Positions 6,610 to 14,494 of a DNA stretch of 21,906 bases are shown piece after piece. The stretch is from contig MUCU01000010.1 of assembly GCA_002817055.1 (NCBI GenBank), positions 1-21,906 on the forward strand. The letters run 5' to 3'. Made by a program: the position numbers and the translations under genes. Under the pieces are notes generated by a model. It searched no databases, had not been told where the DNA came from, and saw nothing but the letters and a program-made list of their open reading frames with translations. Position 1 is the stretch's first letter, and every line of letters begins with the position of its first letter. The DNA is from SAR202 cluster bacterium Io17-Chloro-G7. Its GTDB lineage: Bacteria > Chloroflexota > Dehalococcoidia > UBA3495.

Positions 6610-8088
6610 TTGAAGTATTTGATACTGTTTTTCGCCTTGGCGCTTGCCGCAGTCACTCTGCTGCCCGGCTCGAACATCTATGCCGATGAGGGCGATATTG
6701 AAGTGGTGGCTACCGGCGCCGAGAGCCGATTCCCCGACGGCGTAACATTTACCATCACCGCCCGAAGCTCCGGAGAAATTGACGACATTCGGGTATTCTT
6801 CAGGAAAGCAGACCAGACACGGGTCAGCGCCTACCGGACAGTGGATTTCGAGCCGGGCTCCGAGGTTGACGGCGAGTCAACATTGGACAGCGGTGGCAGC
6901 TCTGGCTACTTCCCTCCCGGCACCAGGATTCAATTCTCCTTCGAAATTCGGGATAAAGCCGGGGCGGTGTTCCGCACACCCGAACAAGAATACGTCTACG
7001 ACGACAACCGGTTTGAATGGCTGACAGTCAATTCGGATCTAATCACGGTCTATTATTACGGCGAATACGTGGAAGAGAGGGCCAAGACGGTCTTAGCCGC
7101 CGCCGAAGAAGCCATGGACCGTATGGTGCCTGTGCTGGGTATTGCGCCCACCGAACCGCTGCAGATCGTTTCCTACAACAACTATCGCCATATGGCGGCA
7201 GCTTTGCCCTTCCGGTCCCAAGCAGTAACCGAACAACTCCAGACCCAAGGTATGGCGTTTTCCGACGAACGGGTTTTGCTGGTTCACGGGTTTGACGCCA
7301 CAGTCCAGGGCACCACTTCCCACGAATTTACCCACCTGCTGGTCGCGGAAGCGGCTGGCAAGGCCATCTCCCAAGTGCCCGCATGGTTGAACGAAGGGTT
7401 GGCTGAATTCGGCAACATTGACCCGACCGAGAGTTACGACGACGCTCTCCGTTACGGTATTTACACCAGAAGGCTAAGACCTCTGTGGTACCAGGATTCC
7501 TTCAGCGGCACCCCCGACGACATCATTATTGCCTACGGTCAAGGCAGGTCGGTGGTCAATTTCATGATCGGCAAATACGGAAAGGAGAATATGGCCGAGC
7601 TTTTCCAGGTGTTGCAAGACACCCTGAATATCGACCTTGCCCTCCAAGAGGTCTATGGATTAGACCAGTTTGGCCTGGACACCGAATGGCGATTATTCAT
7701 TGGCATTGACCCTCTGCCGTCGCCTGAGGAGTTGGAGAAACGGCAGCTTCAGATTGAGCAAACCACTGAGCCGGAAGATGAGATTAAGGCAGACCTTGAG
7801 GCTGAAACACAATCTGAAGGTGAAACCGGGGCTGGAAGCGAGACGCAAGCAGAGGGTGAAACCAGCCCCGAAGCCAACCCGGTAACAGAAGAGTCACCGA
7901 CCCCCACAACAGCGGCCACACGGTCCGCGTCGTTGGATGACAGTGCGATACCCTCTTCAGGGGGGGGATGCAGTTCGCCTCTCCATGATGGCGGCGCAGT
8001 GACCACGGGCGTAGGGACTCTCTTGTTGCTGGCAACGCCTTTGGCTCTGCTATCTTTCCGGTCGTGGCGACGACGGCAAGATGACTGA
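6610..8088 (+). CDS. Exported HExxH metallopeptidase (peptidase MA-like) with C-terminal membrane anchor
   Basis: This 492-residue protein is predicted to be secreted. A signal peptide is visible at 1-25 (Lys2, hydrophobic 3-18, IYA before DEG). The region from about 28 to 130 looks like a beta-sandwich. The peptidase domain contains HEFTH (238-242) followed by WLNEGLAEF (259-267), where Glu262 is the likely third zinc ligand, as in gluzincins of the peptidase MA family. Residues about 375-450 are an acidic Thr/Glu/Ser/Pro linker with a 12-residue repeat (ETQSEGETGAGS / ETQAEGETSPEA). The tail is GGGC (Cys454), a hydrophobic segment 464-483 and an Arg cluster (487-489). The start is a TTG with AGGAGG four bases upstream. 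The ORF ends before a strong terminator. The natural substrate is unknown. Confidence 0.85.
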   Translation: MKYLILFFALALAAVTLLPGSNIYADEGDIEVVATGAESRFPDGVTFTITARSSGEIDDIRVFFRKADQTRVSAYRTVDFEPGSEVDGESTLDSGGSSGYFPPGTRIQFSFEIRDKAGAVFRTPEQEYVYDDNRFEWLTVNSDLITVYYYGEYVEERAKTVLAAAEEAMDRMVPVLGIAPTEPLQIVSYNNYRHMAAALPFRSQAVTEQLQTQGMAFSDERVLLVHGFDATVQGTTSHEFTHLLVAEAAGKAISQVPAWLNEGLAEFGNIDPTESYDDALRYGIYTRRLRPLWYQDSFSGTPDDIIIAYGQGRSVVNFMIGKYGKENMAELFQVLQDTLNIDLALQEVYGLDQFGLDTEWRLFIGIDPLPSPEELEKRQLQIEQTTEPEDEIKADLEAETQSEGETGAGSETQAEGETSPEANPVTEESPTPTTAATRSASLDDSAIPSSGGGCSSPLHDGGAVTTGVGTLLLLATPLALLSFRSWRRRQDD

Positions 8089-8141
8089 CCATACCGTTTG
8101 TGAGTCCCTTATAGAAGTGCAACCGAACATTCTGGGCGAAT

Positions 8142-8174
8142 AAAAAGTGCTGGGCGTTAAGTCCAGCACTTTTT
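8142..8174. terminator. Bidirectional rho-independent terminator
   Basis: This is a perfect 12-bp inverted repeat: AAAAAGTGCTGG at 8142-8153 and CCAGCACTTTTT at 8163-8174, with a 9-nt loop. It has a T-run on each strand. It lies between the convergent peptidase gene (stop 8088) and the permease gene (stop 8225), so it probably serves both. Confidence 0.93.
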
Positions 8175-8224
8175 GTTTACTGACTACCGCGCCTCTGGCG
8201 TGCCAGGGGGCGCACCGGCCCTGC

Positions 8225-9187
8225 TCAACGAGCCCGTGGGTTGAAGGCGTCGTTTACTGCGTCGCCCAGCAAATTAAAGGTGAATAGCAGCAACGTCAGA
8301 GTGCCCACCGGGAAAAGAAGTAAATGGGGATTGGTGCGCAACACCGATATGCTGGCGTTCTCGAAAATCATCAGCCCAAGGCTGGGAGTAGGCGGTTGCA
8401 CGCCAATGCCCAAGAAGCTCAGGAACACCTCTGATCCAGCCACACCGGCAAGTCCGGCCGAGACCAATACGATGATCGGACCCATTATGTTGGGTAGAAC
8501 GTGCCGAAACAACACTCCGGGCGACGAAACTCCGATGGACCTGGCGGCTTCAACATACTGATTTTCCCGGGCTTGCAACACCTGACCCCGTACCAGGCGG
8601 GCCATACCGAACCAAGAGAATATAGCCAAGGCCAAGGACAGCACCAAATAGTCGGCTACACCCAACTCGACTATGCTTATGCCCAACGTGTCTTCAAGCC
8701 CTCTTACCCAATCCGTTATTGGTGGCTTGATCGTGGCGATGAATATTAGGACCAAGAAGATTTCGGGGAAAGCCGATGTCACCTCCCCAACCCGCATGAT
8801 CACGGTATCGTACAATTTGCCGAAGTAACCCGCCACCAGACCCAGGGAGATTCCCAACACGAGGCTGCCAGTGATTAAGGTGATGACCGTAATGATTACC
8901 GTGGTCCTGAGCCCGTAGATGATTCTAGTCAGGATATCTCTCCCCAACCGGTCCGTGCCAAATGGGTGGGAGAGACTGGGACCTTGTTTGGCCTCGTTAA
9001 GGTTTTGGTCGTTGTATTCGTAAGGCGTGACCAAAGGAGACAGCACCCCGGCGCCGTACATCAAAAAGATAATGGATAGGCAGAGCACTCCCAGTTTTTT
9101 GCGCAGCAGTCGCTTTACCGAGATTACCCAATAGCTCCGGTTGCCTCTGGGCAGTTCGCTAAAAACTACTTGAGCTTCGTCACGCAA
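8225..9187 (-). CDS. Peptide/nickel-type ABC transporter permease, DppC/OppC-like
   Basis: This 320-residue inner-membrane permease belongs to the dipeptide/oligopeptide/nickel ABC importer family. The N-terminal cytoplasmic stretch ends in a first membrane helix (about 30-52). The family hallmark HPFGTDRLGRDILTRIIYG follows at about 74-92. The coupling-helix EAA motif is VEAARSIG-(8)-FRHVLPN, around residue 210-230. The C-terminus FNLLGDAVNDAFNPRAR is typical of OppC/DppC. The start is a TTG that overlaps the end of the DppB-like gene by 8 bases, which implies translational coupling. It is the last gene of a three-gene operon, and no ATPase gene follows before the terminator at 8142-8174. 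Confidence 0.93.
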   Translation of the reverse strand: MRDEAQVVFSELPRGNRSYWVISVKRLLRKKLGVLCLSIIFLMYGAGVLSPLVTPYEYNDQNLNEAKQGPSLSHPFGTDRLGRDILTRIIYGLRTTVIITVITLITGSLVLGISLGLVAGYFGKLYDTVIMRVGEVTSAFPEIFLVLIFIATIKPPITDWVRGLEDTLGISIVELGVADYLVLSLALAIFSWFGMARLVRGQVLQARENQYVEAARSIGVSSPGVLFRHVLPNIMGPIIVLVSAGLAGVAGSEVFLSFLGIGVQPPTPSLGLMIFENASISVLRTNPHLLLFPVGTLTLLLFTFNLLGDAVNDAFNPRAR

Positions 9188-10124
9188 CTTGGCCAGCCCC
9201 CATGCGGATGCGCGGATCCATTACCGGGTATATCAGGTCAACTACAAGATTGGCCATCACAAATAGTGTTGTGCCTATAAGAACGATTGCGTTTATTACC
9301 GGGAAATCCCTGGAGAAAACGGACTCGATCAACAAATTCCCGACTCCGGGAATGCCAAAGAATCGCTCGACAATGAACGACGTAAAAGCCAAACTTGCCA
9401 GAGAGAAGCCAAGGGTAGTGACGACAGGGATCAAGGAATTGCGGAGGATGTGCCGGTTTCGCACCATGCTTTCAGGCAGGCCTTTGGCCCTGGCGGTCCT
9501 AACGTAATCCTGGGATACCACATCCATGGTGCTGGCGCGAGTCAGACGGGCGATAATGGCAATGCCGGGGACTCCCATAGCAATCGCTGGCAAAATTATT
9601 TCAGGGCTAAAGAAGCCTCCCCAACCGTGGGTTGGGAGAACGTCCAGCTTCAGGGCGAAAATCAGCAGCAATCCAGGCGCGGTCAGGAAAATAGGCACGG
9701 ATTGCCCGACCAAGGTTATGGCCACGGCCACAGTGTCCCAGCCGGTGCCCTGCTTCATTGCGGCGAAAAGCCCAATGGGCACCCCTAGGCCAACGGATAT
9801 CAACAAAGCGGCAATGTTGAGTTGAGCCGAAACCCACATTTTTTTCTTGAGCAGTTCGCCCACGGTCCGGCCGCGGTACTTGAAGCTTTCTCCGAAGTCG
9901 CCCTTGGTTACATTCCGAATATAACGCCCGTACTGGACGAAAATATTGTCGTTTAGGCCCTGCTGCTCTCGGATGCGCTCCACTACCTGAGGGTTCGAAT
10001 GCTGACCCATGAGGACTTCCACCGGGTCGCCGGGGCCGAAACGGCCCAAGGCGAAGGTAATGAAGGACACAATTAGCAATATTGCAGGAAGCCAGATTAA
10101 CCGACGGACTATGTAAGGTCCCAC
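9180..10124 (-). CDS. Peptide/nickel-type ABC transporter permease, DppB/OppB-like
   Basis: This 314-residue permease has the DppB/OppB pattern: N-terminal YIVRRLIWLPAILLIVSFITFAL as the first membrane helix, then the GPGDPVEVLMG motif (about 30-40). A long periplasmic stretch is followed by about five more hydrophobic segments. The coupling region is ARAKGLPESMVRNRHILRNSLIPVVT, with the ERFFGIPGVGNLL signature behind it. It pairs with the DppC-like protein to form the translocation channel. The start is GTG, with a GGGAG sequence about 11 bases upstream. It begins 15 bp after the stop of the substrate-binding protein gene. Confidence 0.93.
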   Translation of the reverse strand: MGPYIVRRLIWLPAILLIVSFITFALGRFGPGDPVEVLMGQHSNPQVVERIREQQGLNDNIFVQYGRYIRNVTKGDFGESFKYRGRTVGELLKKKMWVSAQLNIAALLISVGLGVPIGLFAAMKQGTGWDTVAVAITLVGQSVPIFLTAPGLLLIFALKLDVLPTHGWGGFFSPEIILPAIAMGVPGIAIIARLTRASTMDVVSQDYVRTARAKGLPESMVRNRHILRNSLIPVVTTLGFSLASLAFTSFIVERFFGIPGVGNLLIESVFSRDFPVINAIVLIGTTLFVMANLVVDLIYPVMDPRIRMGAGQVA

Positions 10125-10139
10125 GTGGTGGTTCGCTCC

Positions 10140-11879
10140 CTACTCTTCGTCGGTCAAGTACACATACCGGAGTCGGGGTATGTATAGAGGGGTCAAGTAG
10201 TAGTCGTGGACATTGGGCTTAACCAGCAAGAAGCGCTCACCGCTGTACCACAAGGGCACCCAGGGAGCGTCGTCTATTATTAGTTGCTCGACCTGGTTGT
10301 AAAGCCGGAAGCGCAAAGCCTCATCCGTTTCCGTGCGGGCCTCTTCCAAAAGTGCATCGACTTGGGGGTTAATGTAATTGGTGTGATTATTGCTGCTACC
10401 GCTGTGGAACAAAATATCCAGGAAGTTCTCTGGGTCCGGGTAATCGGCGATCCAACCTATGTCGAACATCTGAAATCGCCTCTTGTGCAGGTCTCGAAGA
10501 AAGGTAGCGAATTCAGTCTGTTGGAACTGGACATCGACACCCAGGTTTTTCTTCCACATCTGAAGGACGACTTCCATGTCCAGGCTCACCGTGGCGCCAA
10601 AACTACCGGAGGTAGTCATGGTGATGGGCGGGAAATTTTCCATATCATCGCCGTACTTGGACTCGGCCAGTAGCTGTTTGGCCCGTTCCGGGTCGAATGT
10701 ATAGCCACGCAGTTCGCTATTAAACGCCGGGAATCCTGGGGGCAGGATGCCGTTGGCGGGCACCACTTGGTCCGCCAGCACCGAGGTAGCCAGGTTTTGC
10801 TTGTCGATGGCTAGGTTCAAGGCTTGCCTCACCTTGACGTCATCCAAAGGAGGCTCATTTACATTGAGGCCAATGTATTGGACGCTAAAAGTCGGCGGAG
10901 CCTGTAGAAGCTCCGAATTCAACGAGTTGCCGGGGTCGAGAATCCGGTCCAAGGCGGCCAGACCGATACCGGCCACATGAATTTCGTCATTCTCGTACAT
11001 GAGCATAGATGTTCCACCGCTGAGGATCATCTCGACTTCCTCCAGGTGCGCCGCACCTAGATGGTAGGTCGGGAAGCGGCTCAGCACCATTGTTTCGCCC
11101 ACATCGTATTGGGTAAGCATAAAGGGGCCGGTGCCATTGGGGCCTCGGAACCACCTTTTAGGGTCGGCCTCGACATTCTCACGATCCAACACAAAGCCGG
11201 TGGGGTAGGTCATTTTGGCCAAAAAGTAGGACTTGGAGGCGTCGATGGTAATCTCCAAGGTCTTATCGTCGATTACTCTAACCCCGGAAATTGTCTCAGC
11301 ATCGCCGTTGAGTTTCTCCGTAACCCCAACGATGTCCCCCAAATATTGGTCCACTACCGGAGATTCGGTAAGGGGATTGGTGGCCCGCTCCAACGACCAT
11401 TGGACGTCGTCTGCTGTCACTGGTTTGCCGTTATGAAAAGTGGCGTCGGCCCGAATATAGAAGGTATACACGCGACCATCATCGCTAAGGTCCCAGTCCT
11501 CGGCGAGGTCGGCGACCACGTTGAGGTCACGGTCGATAGTAACCAATCCACCGAAAACTTCGATGATAATCTGGGCCGATGTGGCATCGGTGGTCAGATG
11601 GGGGTCAAGCGTAGGCGGGTCGATGCCCAATCGAACCAGTTTGCCCCCACCGGCAACACCGTCCGTAGGCACAGCCTGCTGGGCAACCGGGGCTGTGGTG
11701 GGGGTCTGATCGTCTGCAACAGCAGTTGTGGGAGCTACGGAGGCTTCAGTCGCTTGATTTCCAACCGCAGGCTCCGAAGAAGATGAACCGGAGCACGCCG
11801 CAATCACCGCGATCAACAGAAGACTGCTGAATATTACGAGTAAAGATTTCCAACCCATACGCTTTCTTTTCGGCTCCAA
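10140..11879 (-). CDS. Lipoprotein substrate-binding protein of peptide ABC transporter (SBP family 5)
   Basis: This is a 579-residue extracytoplasmic solute receptor. A lipoprotein signal is clear: a basic N-region (KRKR), a hydrophobic core and lipobox V-I-A-A-Cys29. A Ser/Thr/Ala-rich linker (30-75) follows. The SBP_bac_5 domain begins GGKLVRLGIDPPTLDPHLTTDA and contains the family signature ADDVQWSLERATNP. The first possible start is a TTG at 11879, which keeps the basic N-region. An ATG at 11858 (Met8) is the alternative, and neither has a strong Shine-Dalgarno. It is first in the operon with two permeases. Oligopeptides are the default guess, but this family also takes nickel, opines and sugars, so the ligand is open. 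Confidence 0.93.
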   Translation of the reverse strand: MEPKRKRMGWKSLLVIFSSLLLIAVIAACSGSSSSEPAVGNQATEASVAPTTAVADDQTPTTAPVAQQAVPTDGVAGGGKLVRLGIDPPTLDPHLTTDATSAQIIIEVFGGLVTIDRDLNVVADLAEDWDLSDDGRVYTFYIRADATFHNGKPVTADDVQWSLERATNPLTESPVVDQYLGDIVGVTEKLNGDAETISGVRVIDDKTLEITIDASKSYFLAKMTYPTGFVLDRENVEADPKRWFRGPNGTGPFMLTQYDVGETMVLSRFPTYHLGAAHLEEVEMILSGGTSMLMYENDEIHVAGIGLAALDRILDPGNSLNSELLQAPPTFSVQYIGLNVNEPPLDDVKVRQALNLAIDKQNLATSVLADQVVPANGILPPGFPAFNSELRGYTFDPERAKQLLAESKYGDDMENFPPITMTTSGSFGATVSLDMEVVLQMWKKNLGVDVQFQQTEFATFLRDLHKRRFQMFDIGWIADYPDPENFLDILFHSGSSNNHTNYINPQVDALLEEARTETDEALRFRLYNQVEQLIIDDAPWVPLWYSGERFLLVKPNVHDYYLTPLYIPRLRYVYLTDEE

Positions 11880-12346
11880 CCGTTGACCATTGCCCAGTTG
11901 CGAACTAAGAGGAACTGACCGGTCTTGGCACTCCTGGGCGTAGTCTCATATACGTTAGGTTACCATGCCCCGCATTAATCAACCAGAGCAGAGAATTATT
12001 GAACGTTTATGCCTATTTATCGAAATCCTCCTACCCTTCCGGCGAGGCCCGCCTTCTTTGCGAATCCATCGGTCATGGGCACATCGAAGGCACGTTTTTT
12101 TCTAGTTGCCACGTTGTCCGGCTGGTTACCCATGACCATGCCAAGTGACCAGGCCATGTGACCAGGCCAACTTTCAGGAATGCGGCAGCGACCCGAATAT
12201 TATGTGAGAAACAGCCTGGCTTCTTGTCAGCAGTCGGGCTATTTGCTAACATTACGAGGCTTCAATATGTGGCTACAAAGCATCGGCCTTGTTGGGTCGC
12301 CCAAGGCCGGGCGGACAACCTCTTGATCCTGTCGGCGTCCAAACAT
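11880..12346. other. Divergent intergenic region between ABC operon and tRNA genes
   Basis: No gene is credible here. The region must contain the promoter of the transporter operon (reading left) and of the tRNA genes (reading right), but I could not fix either. A 13-bp tandem duplication (gtgaccaggccat) lies at 12145-12157 and 12158-12169, the last base of the second copy differing. Confidence 0.45.
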
Positions 12347-12424
12347 GGCGAGCGTAGCCAAGTGGTCCAAGGCGCCTGTCTGTGGCACAGGAGATCACGG
12401 GTTCGAATCCCGTCGCTCGCCCCA
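12347..12424 (+). tRNA. tRNA-His (anticodon GTG)
   Basis: The cloverleaf folds fully. Acceptor GCGAGCG (12348-12354) pairs with CGCTCGC. An extra 5' G at 12347 faces discriminator C73 (12421), the classic tRNA-His G-1:C73 identity element. The anticodon stem CCTGT/ACAGG encloses loop CTGTGGC, with anticodon GTG at 12382-12384. The T-arm is ACGGG-TTCGAAT-CCCGT. CCA is encoded (12422-12424). Confidence 0.97.
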
Positions 12425-12445
12425 TAAAAAAGCTCGGCAAGACTT

Positions 12446-12521
12446 GCGCCTGTAGCTCAACGGATAGAGTACTGGGCTTCGGACCCAGGGGTTGTGGGTT
12501 CGAATCCCGCCAGGCGCGCCA
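12446..12521 (+). tRNA. tRNA-Arg (anticodon TCG)
   Basis: Acceptor GCGCCTG (12446-12452) pairs with CAGGCGC (12511-12517). The anticodon stem CTGGG/CCCAG encloses loop CTTCGGA, with anticodon TCG at 12479-12481, reading CGA. The T-arm is GTGGG-TTCGAAT-CCCGC. CCA is encoded (12519-12521). It lies 21 bp after tRNA-His and is probably co-transcribed with it. Confidence 0.97.
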
Positions 12522-12538
12522 AATCTAGGAACTAAAGT

Positions 12539-12568
12539 AGGCCCCAAGAAGCAACTTGGGGCCTCGCT
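12539..12568 (+). terminator. Terminator of the tRNA unit
   Basis: A perfect 10-bp stem AGGCCCCAAG (12539-12548) / CTTGGGGCCT (12555-12564) has a 6-nt loop. It is followed by cgctttt and lies 17 bp after the tRNA-Arg gene. Confidence 0.88.
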
Positions 12569-12891
12569 TTTGGGGAATTCGTTTACCGCTGTTATCTCCA
12601 CGTTTAATGCTACGGTTATGACGCTCCCTCGGTTTCAACGGCAAATCCCTTCGTCACGATGAAAACGATGAAATTCTATATCCTTTGGATTACCGGTGGA
12701 CTTGCGGCGGATTACTGAGACTTGCATTGGTGGGCGTATTAGCTTTAACGTTTAATTAAAGCATTCCAATTATTGTGAGATCTAATTTCCCGTGAGGCGT
12801 CTTCAGGTAGGCATCGCATATAGCATTTCTTTTCTACCGGACATTTCTTTTCTACCGGATCGGTATATTAGGCGTGAATTAAAGGGGATAA
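12569..12891. other. Upstream region of the flavin monooxygenase gene
   Basis: No gene is seen in these 320 bp. The last 70 bases hold a perfect 18-bp tandem duplication, and the ribosome-binding site AAAGGGG is at 12881-12887. The sequence tatatta between the repeats and the ribosome-binding site could be part of a -10 region. Confidence 0.4.
12824..12859 (+). repeat. Perfect 18-bp tandem duplication upstream of a gene start
   Basis: The unit catttcttttctaccgga is present at 12824-12841 and 12842-12859 without mismatch. It ends 32 bp before the TTG start of the next gene, which is in or just upstream of the expected promoter position. Confidence 0.95.
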
Positions 12892-14055
12892 TTGTTGAAC
12901 CAAAACCTTATCGATGCAGCAAAAAATCTAGTACCCAGTATCTTGGCCAATTTGGAACGGATTGACTCCGAGAGCCAGCTTCCGGTCGATTTGGCGGCTG
13001 CCATGGCCAAGGAAAATCTCTTTGGCTTGTACGTGCCAAAATCTCTTGGCGGACCGGAATGTGACCCTATTACAGCGTTCCATGTGGTGGAGGAAATATC
13101 AAAGGCGGACGGGTCGGCTGGTTGGTGTTCGTTTAACAGCAGCGCCATCACCGCTGCCAGCGCTTGGCTGCCTGCAGAGACTGCCATTGAGATGTTTGGG
13201 GTACCACCCGACATCCGGGCATCCGGGTCGGCGCGAGCCGGAGGCGTGGCAAAGAAAACCGAGGGCGGTTATATAATTTCCGGTCACTGGAATTACTTGA
13301 GTGGCGTGGACCACGCAAAATGGCTGTTCTTGAACTGCAATGTCGTCGACGACAACGGCCCGGTGACCAACAAAGACGGCGTTATGGCAACGCGGGTGGC
13401 CGTAGTCCCCACGGATGCCGGTACCGTCTCATTAACATGGTCAACCTTGGGTATGAGGGGGACAGCCAGCAACGACGCCGAGTACACGGAGCTATTCGTG
13501 CCCGAAGAGCGCACCTATGTGCGCGGGACTCCTGCCTGCCATGACGGCCCTTTATACAACCCTCAGACCGCTTTGCTGACCAGTTGGACATTGGCTGCGG
13601 CCAACGCTCTCGGTATGGCCAGGGGAGCAATGAACAGGTTCGTCGAAATGGCTACAAATTCGGCGTCAACCAATTCCATGACTCTCATGCGGGACCGTTC
13701 CGTAGTCCAAACCACCGTGGGCGAGTGCGAGGCTATCATCGACAGTTCGAGGACTTATGTCTTGGATTCGGTCGGGGAAATGTGGGACTCGCAAGTAAAC
13801 AAATCGCCTGAATTGACAGAACAAACAGTGCGAGTAAGGTTGGCTATCACCCATGCAATCCGGCAGTCGGTAAAAGCAGTGGACATGCTGTTTTATGCTG
13901 CCGGTACCAATGCGATTCACCAGTCCACCGGGTTGGAACGTTTCTTTAGAGACCTACACGTTAGCGGACAGCACATTTCAGGGTTACATTCAAACTACGA
14001 ATTCGGAGGGCAAAAGCTCCTTGGGGCGACTTCCGGCCCATCGCTGTACCTCTGA
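12892..14055 (+). CDS. Acyl-CoA dehydrogenase-fold flavin-dependent monooxygenase-like protein
   Basis: This 387-residue protein has the acyl-CoA dehydrogenase fold: a helical N-terminal domain, a central beta-domain (about 115-215) and a C-terminal four-helix domain. The features match the group-D two-component flavin monooxygenase branch (HsaA, DszC and HpaB-like) better than true dehydrogenases. These are GLYVPKSLGG (45-54), KADGSAGWCS (71-80), LGMRGTASND (186-195) and the tail LERFFRDLHVSGQH (348-361). The usual YEG catalytic Glu region of CoA dehydrogenases is not visible; the tail reads NYEFGGQKLLG instead. Such enzymes need a separate flavin reductase, which is not in the window. The substrate is often an aromatic or sulfur compound and is unknown here. 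The start is TTG: 12892 is four bases and 12895 seven bases from AAAGGGG, so 12895 is equally possible. Confidence 0.85.
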   Translation: MLNQNLIDAAKNLVPSILANLERIDSESQLPVDLAAAMAKENLFGLYVPKSLGGPECDPITAFHVVEEISKADGSAGWCSFNSSAITAASAWLPAETAIEMFGVPPDIRASGSARAGGVAKKTEGGYIISGHWNYLSGVDHAKWLFLNCNVVDDNGPVTNKDGVMATRVAVVPTDAGTVSLTWSTLGMRGTASNDAEYTELFVPEERTYVRGTPACHDGPLYNPQTALLTSWTLAAANALGMARGAMNRFVEMATNSASTNSMTLMRDRSVVQTTVGECEAIIDSSRTYVLDSVGEMWDSQVNKSPELTEQTVRVRLAITHAIRQSVKAVDMLFYAAGTNAIHQSTGLERFFRDLHVSGQHISGLHSNYEFGGQKLLGATSGPSLYL

Positions 14056-14197
14056 CGTCTCCATGCCCCGGGTAAGCCTTAACACTGGTCGGGCGCCCAA
14101 AAAACCAGAAGTATCAACCAGAAGGCTACCTATTCCGGTTCGCCACAAAAACTTCGCGAACGCTAATAATCGGCCAAAATCGTCTGCATATAGGGCC

Positions 14198-14219
14198 AAC
14201 CTATATAGGCCGATAGGTT
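14198..14219. promoter_or_regulatory. Inverted repeat upstream of a small gene
   Basis: AACCTAT (14198-14204) and ATAGGTT (14213-14219) are perfect 7-bp arms around 8 bp. The repeat lies 54 bp before the ATG of the small gene at 14273, a plausible operator position. A related half-site (taggtta) recurs at 14233-14239. It has no T-run, so it is not a terminator. Confidence 0.4.
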
Positions 14220-14272
14220 ATTATTACAGTGCTAGGTTATGTTATGTGGGTGAGAGTAAGGGGAGGTGAATT

Positions 14273-14482
14273 ATGGACTCTGTTGAAGTCGCAGTTAGGC
14301 TTACCGAGGCGATAATGAGCAACTCGAGTTCGAGGGTAAAGGGGACGGACCCGGCTGAAGTTTACACCGACATGTTCGCCCAAGTCCTGAAGAGATTAAA
14401 CGTAATAATGGCGCCGGCGCTGCCCCCCCACCGGCAATCTCAAGCGAATTCCACTGTTTTTCCATTATCCCACGACCGGTAA
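14273..14482 (+). CDS. Small hypothetical protein (69 aa)
   Basis: This gene has the best ribosome-binding site of the window, GGGGAGGTGA at 14260-14269, three bases from the ATG, so I take it as real. The protein has two predicted helices: residues 2-15 (VEVAVRLTEAIMS) and about 25-44 (DPAEVYTDMFAQVLKRLNVI), separated by a Ser/Lys/Gly linker. A Pro/Gln-rich disordered tail follows. It has no Cys, no signal peptide and no membrane helix. I do not recognise a named family. The helix pair resembles short conserved proteins of unknown function seen in environmental genomes. It ends five bases before the decayed isochorismatase gene on the opposite strand. Confidence 0.65.
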   Translation: MDSVEVAVRLTEAIMSNSSSRVKGTDPAEVYTDMFAQVLKRLNVIMAPALPPHRQSQANSTVFPLSHDR

Positions 14483-14494
14483 CTTACTACCGGT
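14475..14494. other. Paired ACCGGT palindromes between convergent genes
   Basis: ACCGGT at 14475-14480 and again at 14489-14494 can pair as a 6-bp stem with an 8-nt loop, exactly at the stops of the two convergent genes. There is no T-run, so it may be a weak terminator or transcript-end structure. Confidence 0.3.

Noticed and set aside
9609..9630. CCCAACC/GGTTGGG inverted repeat
   Set aside because: It lies inside the DppB-like coding sequence without a T-run, so it is most likely chance codon structure.
11061..11786. 241-codon plus-strand frame inside the substrate-binding protein gene
   Set aside because: It is antisense to a clear lipoprotein SBP gene, with unstructured translation and no start signal.
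12395..12601. Minus-strand open frame containing GGIRTHNPWVRSPVLYPLSYRR
   Set aside because: It is the antisense reading of tRNA genes, a well-known false protein found in many annotations. The two tRNAs explain the sequence.
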